Assembly: GCF_001625305.1 (NCBI RefSeq)
Contig: NW_017803280.1
Coordinates: forward strand, 67,208 to 131,207
Direction of reading: 5' to 3'
Length of the DNA stretch: 64,000 nt
Source: Branchiostoma belcheri
Taxonomy: Eukaryota; Chordata; Leptocardii; Amphioxiformes; Branchiostomatidae
In this document: positions 1 to 10,100 of the stretch, piece by piece
How the letters are laid out: the number at the start of each line of letters is the position of its first letter
Numbering within the stretch: the stretch's first letter is position 1
Program-made: the position numbers and the translations under genes
Notes under the pieces: generated by a model
Seen by the model: the letters and a program-made list of their open reading frames with translations, nothing else
What the model was told of the DNA's origin: nothing
The model's database searches: none

Positions 1-88
1 GAGGCACATTTCCCTCTCGTGCCTCCCTTAGCTAGCCATGTCGGAATATCCTACGTTCTCTCCCTCTCACCTCTGCTTGGAGAGTACG
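1..88. mobile_element. half of a foldback element (TACTCTCCAAGCAGAGG family), cut by the window start
   Basis: The bases match the loop and right arm of the palindrome at 47681-47847. The loop reads GAGGCACATTTCCCTCTCGTG here and the arm ends at GGAGAGTA. The left arm lies outside the window. Confidence 0.75.
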
Positions 89-120
89 CCAACACATGGT
101 CGCCTAGATTGGTATGTTAA

Positions 121-625
121 GGCCACAGCAAGTAAATTTTATGGATGACATCCTCCGCAGACTCCAAATCTGATGCGAGCGGGCGAAAAAAACAAGATTC
201 CTACATTTTCAAATTTTGACATCCTAACCTTGTTAAAATGAAATAATAATTTTACTGCTAACTATTACAACCTTTATTTCTAACTGATGAAACAACTTTG
301 AAAAATCAAAAATTTCAATCATTGTACAAATGGTTTTGATTCAATGAGAATGTCGCATATACACAGCCACCACCACATATAAAAGGAATGAAAAACAAAA
401 CTGCATCAATGTATTGAAAGACAAAATATTGAATCAGAGCCTTGTTTTGTCGCCTCTCTTCATGTTTATCTGCCATCCGGGCATCCACCTTCCGTCATGA
501 CAACAGACATCTTTCCCCATTTTCGGCATGTCGACCACTGTCAGAGGGGAACAAAAGTTCTGTTTTTTCCCAAAGTCAGGCGAAAATTAATGCGCGCGTC
601 ATCCGTAAAAATTACTTGCTGTGGC
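121..625 (+). mobile_element. MITE family A (GGCCACAGCAAG ends), copy 1
   Basis: Ends GGCCACAGCAAGTAAATTTT and its complement, with TAA on both flanks (118-120 and 626-628). About 505 bp, no coding capacity. The 3-bp TWA duplication and GGCC start suggest a PIF/Harbinger-driven non-autonomous element. Both ends carry GGATGACATCC-like subterminal sequence. Confidence 0.85.
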
Positions 626-726
626 CTAATTATCATGACGTCAATGAAAAGCCTCTCAGTCGATATCAGCCCTACCGCTTCGAGAACGACAGTCGCTGCC
701 ACATTGTCTGTATGATGAAACGATAA

Positions 727-1142
727 GGCCCCAGCAAGTAATTTTTATGGATGACATCAGCGCGCGCTTTAATTTTCGCCTGATTTTTAAAAAAAAAAAG
801 AAGAAATTTTTTTGCCTTCTGACAGCCAACATGCCGAAAATAGGCAAAAGATGTCTGTTGCCATTCTGAAACGTGGATGGTAGATAACTATGAAGAGAGG
901 AGAAAAGAAAAGGCTCTGATCTAATGTTTGTTTCTTACTTTCATGCAGTGAAAAGGCATGTGATGCTGGCTGTATATATGTGATGTTCCCACTGAATCAA
1001 AACCATTGTACAATGATTGAGTCGAAATTTTAAAATGTAGGAACCTAGCTTGTTTTTTGGACCCGCCTATTTTTTTCGTCCGCTCACAATAGATTTGGAG
1101 TCTGTGGAGGATGTCATCCATAAAAATTTACTTGCTGTGGCC
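727..1142 (-). mobile_element. MITE family A, copy 2
   Basis: Opposite orientation to copy 1. TAA duplicates flank GGCC ends (724-726 and 1143-1145). It ends shortly before the first recognisable P450 exon, so any upstream P450 exon must lie beyond it. Confidence 0.85.
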
Positions 1143-1165
1143 TAAGTAAAAAGACTTGTACCATT

Positions 1166-4100
1166 GTGTCGCTAGGACCGGTGAGAAGTCAGACTCCCAG
1201 TCACAAGTTTTCATCTGGACCAGAGGCAGCCTCTACCCAACAGCAGGACGCCGTCAAGCCTTTCTCGGCTCTGCCACAGCCGCTAGGGGGCGTGCCTTCA
1301 TTCCTGAGGGTCCTGGTGGCCTGGTGGACAGGCGGTCTCTCCGAAGAAGGACGATTAAAAACACACGAACGGATCGGCGAAGCTTTCAATGCTTACGGTC
1401 CTATATGGAGGTGAGCCTGCTGCATTCCAAAACGAGTTGAATTATTGCCAAACATATTTTGGAATAACACAAAGAGGAATGCCTAGCTGTTGTATTCCAA
1501 AACGTGATTCCAAAACATGTTTGGGAATCAACACGTTTTGGAATGCAACATGTGCAGAGTGTACACGGAACAGTGCTCCCGCCGGTCAAAAAGTTCATAC
1601 CTGATTACCCGAATAGAACATACAGTAAAGGATCGTCTATACTGTATGAGACGTCGACACACTCAGGTTGTAGTCTGCCGTACTGACGTACATGTAATCG
1701 ACGGTTACATACAGCGGTGTACAATTATGAAAGTAATTCCTTCATGATTGTTTTTTTCAAGTTACAAGCCACAAAGTTATAATTACGCACACTGCCTCCA
1801 CTGTATCCGCACTACTCTTTACACATGTATAGGGTTTGTCTGATGTGTCAAGATATTCTGTAGAGCAGAACAACCACATAGGTTCCCATTCACTCATTGG
1901 TTGATTGTGATGGACACAAATTTTGATGGACAGTCAGAACTCAGGATTCCAATGCAGTTTTTAGGGCTTGGAAACCCGATTTCTCAAAGCCATTATTCTA
2001 GCCACTTACCTACATTCCGAGTTGAAACCACACTATTCCAACGTTTTCCAACTGTCATGGAGCAAAAATCCCCAAAGTTATGATGGATGACAGCCCTGGG
2101 CTGATTACTAGGGTACCACCAAGAAAATAAAGGACTCATCTTGGGGCTTGAAGGGCCCTGGGCTGATTTTTAGGGTTCCACCCAGAAAAAAGGGCTTGTT
2201 TCTGCAGTTTTAAATGCCCAAAGTATAAAATACTGATTTAAATGTGCTAATGTGAAGCAGCTATGTGTCAATATCACAAAGATTGCCTTATTCAGAATAT
2301 TTCCAGTTTATTTGCTGCCCTGAAATCGCATTGAATGCCTTTAATGTTAGCCTGGGTGCCATCCGATTTTTTCGGGGTAGCCGTTACAAATCGGATGGCA
2401 CCCAGGCTACTCTAATGTATCCATGTAGGAATAAAATCGGGAGTTTTGACATGGTCCATCTCTGTGACCCGGAGGCGGTACGTGAACTCTTTAAAGCGGA
2501 GGGGAGGTACCCTGAGCGGCTTGATGTGACACCGTGGCGGCTGTACCGGGAGGACGCCGGCAAAGACACCGCTATCCTACTCAGGTTTGGGCGATTTTCT
2601 TATACTTCTGCCTTTCTTGTACTTCTACCTGGCGGTACCTAGGCTACAGAATCAAGCTGCAAGATTCTGTATGAACAACTATGAAAGAGGTGCTAGTGTC
2701 GCGGAAATGAAAAGAAACCTACAGTGGGCCTCACTGGTAGCCTGGGTGCCATCCCCAGTAGTATATTCGCCAGCTCTATAAGTAACTGTTATAGAGCTGG
2801 CGAATATACTACTGGGGATGGCACCCAGGCTACCTCACTGGAAGACAGAAGAAAGATGTCCAGACTATGCATGATGTACAAAATGACTAATAAACTGGTG
2901 GACGTCCCAACTACTAAGTACCTAATACCAGTCCAGAAGAGAACAAGAAATAGCCATGCCTTCAAGTATCAGAGTTATCAACCAAGGATTGATGTGTTCA
3001 AGAATTCATTCCTTCCTAGAACTATCGCAGAGAGGAACTCGCTGTAGGGGCATTGTCATTAGATAGCTTTAAAAATGTCTAGAGTTAGATGTACAAGGGT
3101 TAGGTGTAACAAGACGATCGGTGTAATATAGCCAGCTGCCGCTGCACCGCGTGCCTGCGAAGCTGGTGTGTTACGCCGAAAGGCGGTTATACCGGCTATA
3201 CAGATACAGGGCACTTTCTTATACTTCTACCTTTCTTGTTGTCTGGGTACCATCCGGATTTTCGCTCCGCAACTTTTCGAGCGTTGCGGAGCAAAAATCC
3301 TGATGGTACCCAGGCTACCTTTCCTGCTCTTCTACATTTCTCATACTTTTACCTTAAGGTCGTCATGTTGAATTCTTTTCCAATTAAATCTATCAATGAA
3401 TGCATAATAGCCTAGCCTGGGTACCATCCTACTTGTATGCCGGGGCTCCTACACTCGCTCCCCTTACTTGTTAGGGAAGCGAGTGTGGCCGGAGCCCCGG
3501 CATACAAGTAGGATGGTACCCAGGCTATAATAGCCGACTTCTGCCAGAATTCCATCTGTGCGACGTGTGTTTGCGTGTGTCTTTTTGCCAGGGAAGCAGC
3601 GCACTAATTAATAAAAATCTTTAGGAAGGCTGTCATCCAGGCTACGATAAATATTATTTTTATTTTATTCATCATATGGATTTATGAGCATTGGATAGCA
3701 AGCGCTTACGCGCTCATGTGATCCTTTGCTCGAGAACATAAAACATACAAAATTCAGTATAATAACAATACAAAATGAATAACGAACATAAGGTGAATGT
3801 GGCTGGTGCACCAATAGATATAAAATGAGTGGCGTTAATGTGATCAAGGCCACCTACAATACGTTTCACACACATTACAGTCTTGACCTGCCATGTACTT
3901 GGACCACTTCTTGTGGGTGTAGTTCTTGTATTGCTTCTAGACCACACTAAGACTTGTTTCAACACAAATTATACAACTTATTAGATATATTTGAATTATG
4001 CTTAACCTTCTATTTCGATTACCTACTCTGTGTATTGCTATAATTGTTGTTATTGACTATGTAAATTTTGATGTTGTATCATATGTTTTTGTATGGGGGA

Positions 4101-7100
4101 AGGCAACTTGTCAAGGTGCGTATGCACCTGTTTTGCCCTCCCTTTCACTTTGTGAAAAATCAAAATAGACAAATAAAACAAAAACACTTAAGTTAAATCT
4201 TCCAGAATGAGAAATAAAATGTGTGGGGTCGTGTGGCGTAGCGGCAGAGTGCGCGACTCGGAACCTAGAGGTCCCGGGTTCGAGTCCTGACATGCCACCG
4301 ATCTTGTGCCCTTGGGAAAGGCACTTTACACGACTTTCCTCACTTCGCTCAGGTGAAAAGGAGTATTGTATTGTCCCCTGTGTTGGTGGCGTCACGTTAA
4401 TATAAGTTGAAAAAACTTGAGTGTGCCGTTACCACGTCTTGTGATTAGATTTTGGAATATAAAAAAAATATTATATGATCACATACGGATTTTTCTTCAG
4501 CAATGACAAACGATGGCACAGGAACCGTACCGTGGTGAGTCGCCCGATGCTCAGGCCGCAGAACGTGGCGAGGTTCGTGCCGACAGTGGACGACGTGGCT
4601 TCCGACATGGTCCGGCGTATCCTGTCTGTTAGAGCGGGGGCTGACGGGACAGAAGTACCAGACCTGGAAAGTGAACTCTTCAAGTGGGCCCTGGAATGTA
4701 AGTCTTTCTTTCTTATTTCTTCTTCTCACTTTTCACGTTTTGCTTATACCCCCATTCCACCTGACGGCGCTCTCACCGCGTTCTCTCTGCGACCTAAAAT
4801 TGACCGGAGCGCGGAGAGAGCCAAGAGATCGCCAAGGTCGCCATGTTTGGAATATAAATCACTGTTAAGGCCGTTGTGCGCTCTCACGGCGCTCATCGTT
4901 ACATCGCCGTCCTTGGCGCTCTCACGGCACTCATCGTCACATCGCCGACCTTGGCGCTCTCACGGCACTCATCGTTACATCGCCGACCTTGGCGCTCTCA
5001 CGGCGCTCATCGTTACATCGCCGACCTTGGCGCTCTCACGGCACTCATCGTTACATCGCCGTCCTTGGCGCTCTCACGGCACTCATCGTCACATCGCCGA
5101 CCTTGGCGCTCTCACGGCACTCATCGTTACATCGCCGACCTTGGCGCTCTCACGGCGCTCATCGTTACATCGCCGTCCTTGGCGCTCTCACGGCGCTCAT
5201 CGTTACATCGCCGACCTTGGCGCTCTCACGGCACTCATCGTTACATCGCCGACCTTGGCGCTCTCACGGCACTCATCGTTACATCGCCGTCCTTGGCGCT
5301 CTCACGGCAACGGTATGAGCCGCTTCCAAACAGTCGCCGAGTACTCTCCAAGCAGAGGTTGTGGGGGTGTAACAGTGGGGGGAATGATCGTTAGCTTTTT
5401 ACATATGACCGTTTTTTTGTCGCTACCGTTTTTAATTTGGGTATAAGAAAATCAAAAAAGGGGGACAACTAGACAAGAGAGACAGGAGGTTTCTTAACTA
5501 TTTTCTTTTTCCTTTTTTTAACTTTTTGACCTTACTGAGACATAGACAAAGGAAAGGGGGTAGAAAAAGGAGGTGCCAAGCTACCCACGACAGGTTACTG
5601 TCTAAGTGCTCCCACCAACCCACTCCTGCCAACTTGACACATCAAAATAAAATAAGGACATAAAAGACAGACCCCGCAACCTTCTCTGCCTAATGGATAC
5701 TGTCTTGCCACCGGAAGGGATCTGCTTGGAGATTATCGCTGATGCGAGGTGACCACGCTGCTATTTTCCGTCTCGTAAACGGTCGATGCCATTGGAAACG
5801 GTCGATGCCATATCGCAGGACGGCTAACTTTAAGTGTATCAGCACGGTTCATCCACACCGTGATGTTTCGTAGCGTAGAGGTTAGGGTATAAGTTAGGAT
5901 GAGAGTTTTGGAGTTACACTTTTGGACCCGGGTTCGAATCCGAGCTTGTGCTTTTTTTTCACTAATATTTACAATTCTACATAACCCTCCCTTATATTTG
6001 CAATTAGAACTTTGTTTTTTTATAGTATATATTACTTTTTAGTCGTTTTTGGACGCTCGGATATGACATTGACCATTCAGCAAAATTAAATGGCATCGAC
6101 CGTTTCAAATGGCATCGACCGTTTACGAGACAGAAAATAGCGACGACGCTCACGGCGCTCTCATCGCGCTCTGGCCAATTTCAGGTCGCAGAGAGGGCGC
6201 CTTGAGAGTGTGGAATGTTGTTATAAGTCAGAAACATTAGGTTTTAGAGTTGATGCGTGAGTTGATTCATATTTTTCAGCCATCTCAGCTGTTTTGTTTA
6301 ACGAGCGGATGGGTCTCCTCAGGGATAACATTCCCCAGGACGCGCGGGACTTCATCACCAGCATGCACAACGTCTTAACCACAACTAACGACGTCATGAT
6401 ACCAGACGCACGGATTCAAAAACTTCTCAACACCAGGGCATGGCGGAAACACCAACAAGCCTGGAGCACTGTCTTTCGGATAGGTGAGTGAAGCGTCGGT
6501 CGCAACCCATTGTCCGTACGTTTTATTGGAAGGCCACGTCTGCTACGTTTTTCTGAAAACGTGGGGAAGGAGTGGTGTCTACGCACGTCACTCGCACGTC
6601 AGAAATTGATATCCTGAATTGCAAACAAAAAGTGGGCTTTAGAAATTTGTTTTCAAATCCGAAAAAAAGGGTAATACATGAACCAAGAAAAGAAATTGGT
6701 ATTGCCTATTGGACACACTAGGCCCCATTCCCATTAGCCGAATTGATTCGCTATGATCCGGCTTCGATCCGGTTCCGATATGGCTCAGACCAGAATTGAA
6801 GCCAGATCAAATCGAATCAATTCGGCTTGATGCGGACAATTTTATCCTAGTGGGAATGGGGCCTAAGTGGGCTGCCAAGAAGAGACATATGCTGTGTAAA
6901 ATGGCCCATTTTCTGCTAATTGCCATGCTGTGATTGGTTGAACTGCTAATTGTGATGGACAGCCAGGGTCTGTCTTTCCTGTAGGTGAAAAGGTCATTGA
7001 CCGTCAGCTGTGTAGAGCCGAGGAGAGACAAGCCCAGAGTGATGAAGATGACGGACACACTGACTTTCTGTCAATCATCAAAAATAGCGAGAAGCTCACC

Positions 7101-10100
7101 AAGGGAGAGATCTACGCCAACACTATAGAACTGATGGGGGCAGCAATTGACACAGTAAGAACATTTTTCCTGAAAGTTCATCTATGTTGGTAGAAATCAT
7201 TATGAAGCAAGTGTAAACTGTAATTTTCAACACAAACAAATTGGACCCAAATTTTCGACTCTACAACTCCAGTCTTTGTCAAGGAATGAGCATTCCACCG
7301 CTTCTGTGACGTCACGCAGATAACACACGTGACTCCGTGAGCAGTGGATCATAGGTTGCAGAAAGTCTGTGGCGCCCCCCGTCTCTGTTGACAGTTATCT
7401 GCGTGACGTCACGGAAGCGGTGGATTGCTCATTCCTTGACAAAGACTGGAGTTGTACAGTCGAAAATTTGGGTGACGTCCAATTTGTTGTGTTGGAAATT
7501 AATTACAGTTTAAACTTACTTCATAAGAACATTTTTCGTTCAATTCTTGGCAAACATTCATGTAGCGATTTAGTGTCAGGGCACTTTATATGACTTAATT
7601 TATCGATTGCTCTGATTTATTTCCTATAAAAAATAGCCGATGTCACAATCTATTCTATACAGTGTTGATGTACACGAATATATAAACAACGTTATGTGCT
7701 GAAGATTTCAATAAAGAGTATTAAGACTTCCAAAAAATTGTCTTCACTTTATTTGCATACAAATCAATAGTTTGTGCTTATAAACCTGCATTTCTCCTCT
7801 GGTCTCTCAGTCACTGACGAAAGCTAGCGGATACTAGCTGAAACGTCTGACCGTTTTCAAAATCATATCCAGTTGCTTGAGTAACTGCTTTTTGGCGTAT
7901 CGTATTACCTGGATGTCTAACCTTCATCGACACAAGGAAACAAGTTTATTTTCAAAATCTAAAAAAAATGAAGTAAAATATTGCATTGTGATAGAAATAA
8001 TCTTAAAACGGCGATAGGTTGCTATAATATATATGATTACTTTTCATATGTACGAAATATATATGTGATATATTTACGAATGTGTGATATACAAAAAATA
8101 TATATGATTACTTTTCATATGTACGAAAGGAATCATATTTTGTTGAGTGTATATTGACTCATTTGATTTTTTGTTATTATTTATGTCACTTCAAATATTT
8201 GTTTACTGTTTTTGTACTTCAATTTTGTATTTATTGAAAAGTACATCAATTATTAGTTTCATTTACTTTCATTTCAAACATATTATTTCTATTATTTGAC
8301 CTCTGATCTCCAATTCACTTTTTTCTCTATGATTGATTCTGTTTCAAGTTTGTTATAATTTCAGTATGATTTGTATGTTTTATTTATTATTATTGCTAAA
8401 AGTAATTATTATCATTATTATTGTTATTTCATTGTATGCTGCGGACTCCAGGAAGAATAGTATGGAGTTGACTTCCATACTAATGGAGATCTAAATAAAC
8501 AAACAAACAAACAAACAAATATATCACATATTACACTTTGCAGACGTCCACCACTCTCCTGTGGACTCTGTACGAGCTGTCCCGCCAACCTGACCTGCAG
8601 GACAAGCTACATCAGGAGGTCACGAAGGTCATAGGTCAGGGCAAGGTCGTGACCTGGGACCACCTGAAGGACCTGCACCTGATGAAGGCTGTCATAAAGG
8701 AGACACTCAGGTAAAATGTACGGATGAAAAAAACAACGTTAACAACAACCACAATTCACCACCATCTTTTGGCATATTCATGTCTGTCGTATCACCTAGG
8801 TCAATGCCTGGAAGTAGCCATTTGGCTTTGCATTGAGCAACACCGTTAAAACAATACAGAAATCGGAAATTTCAAACCTGTGGAAAGTATCAATGGATCT
8901 AGGAAAGGTGCAGGTAGAGAGCTTGTTGCGAGAAGCTCTTACTAAGTGAGTTATACCCCCAATACTGTATCATACTGTATGGGTGGACTGACTTCGAGGC
9001 ATAAACCTGATCCTCAGGCTTTGTTTTCAAACTGTTGTTCAAGTTAATCCATTTAGTCCCCGTTCATGGTCAAAATGTGTTTCGGTATGGCCATGATTCG
9101 AATTGATACGGAATATGTTTTGCGTCCGTGATTAAAAACTTGCACCCAAACTGGAAACTTTTTCACACCTCGAATTGACTTGCGTTTCATACATTTATGT
9201 ATACCACAATTTCTTAGAACACGACCTGCAATTAAAAATGATGTGACCTCATATTCAAATGCATCAACATGCCATATATATTGATACAGGTTGTATCCTG
9301 TTGCATTTGTGATGACACGAGTGGTACAACAGGACACTGTTTTAAGGGGATATGAAATTCCAGCAAAGGTAACTTATTTTATTTTTAGTATTTTAGATAC
9401 ATGTAAATACATGCTGCAAGGCGAAATTGATTGAATCCCAATGGGTAACATTACACCATACAACATGGTTGCAATACTGTTCAATATGTAAGCAAGGGAA
9501 AACTTGAAACACATATGCCCTCCCGCACGCACACACACATAGACGCGCGCACACACACATACGCACACACACACTCACTCATGCACACATATGCACGCAC
9601 ACGCGCATACACACACACACACACACGTGCACACACAAACACGCACACGTACGCACACACAGCACGCACGCGTACGCACACACACAGACACGGCCTAGTC
9701 ACCATTGTTAATATTACTTTTATGCCATAGACTTAGGCAATTAAAGACAGCCTTTTCTTGAAGGACAGTCAGATTTTGTTTGGCATATGTGCAAGGTATT
9801 TCGAGAATATAGTCTGCAATTCTGTGATGCTCGTACAACAGATTACTGACAGTTCCAATGACCATCCCTGTCCGTTTTGTCTCATCAGACTACTGTAATG
9901 GTGAGCATCTACCACATGGCCCGAGATCCTAACATGTACAAGGACCCGGAGCAGTTCAGGCCCGAGCGTTGGCTCAGGAATTCAGAAGACTATGTGGAGA
10001 CCCACCCCTATGCCTACCTTCCGTTTGGATTTGGAACTCGCAGCTGTATAGGCAAGTTTGTACGAAAGACCATAGTTACAAAATGTTAAACAGCAACGGC

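Larger units (their letters stand above)
4748..6216. mobile_element. composite inverted-repeat element carrying a minisatellite
   Basis: CATTCCAC...CTCTCTGCGACCTAAAATTG at the left (about 4753-4805) is mirrored at the right (about 6155-6216, CAATTTCAGGTCGCAGAGAG...GTGGAATG). Between them lie the 38-bp array, unique sequence and the 382-bp element at 5760. The outer target duplication is not clear. Confidence 0.5.

Noticed and set aside
1156-1440. Alternative frames over the first P450 exon
   Set aside because: Only the frame reading KPFSALP and AYGPIW fits the P450 fold and the splice phase to exon 2.
4475-5446. Long open reading frames over the 38-bp repeat
   Set aside because: The frames are open only because the tandem unit lacks stops in every frame. 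Real P450 exon 3 ends at 4697 with a consensus donor.
5868-5945. Possible functional tRNA gene
   Set aside because: A and B boxes are present but the arms do not fold into a cloverleaf with a usable anticodon. It is inside a mobile element with a decayed relative.
9481-9730. Cys/Val- or His/Thr-rich reading frames
   Set aside because: Translations of a CA-type microsatellite; the same is true at 24318-24571 and 30403-30898.
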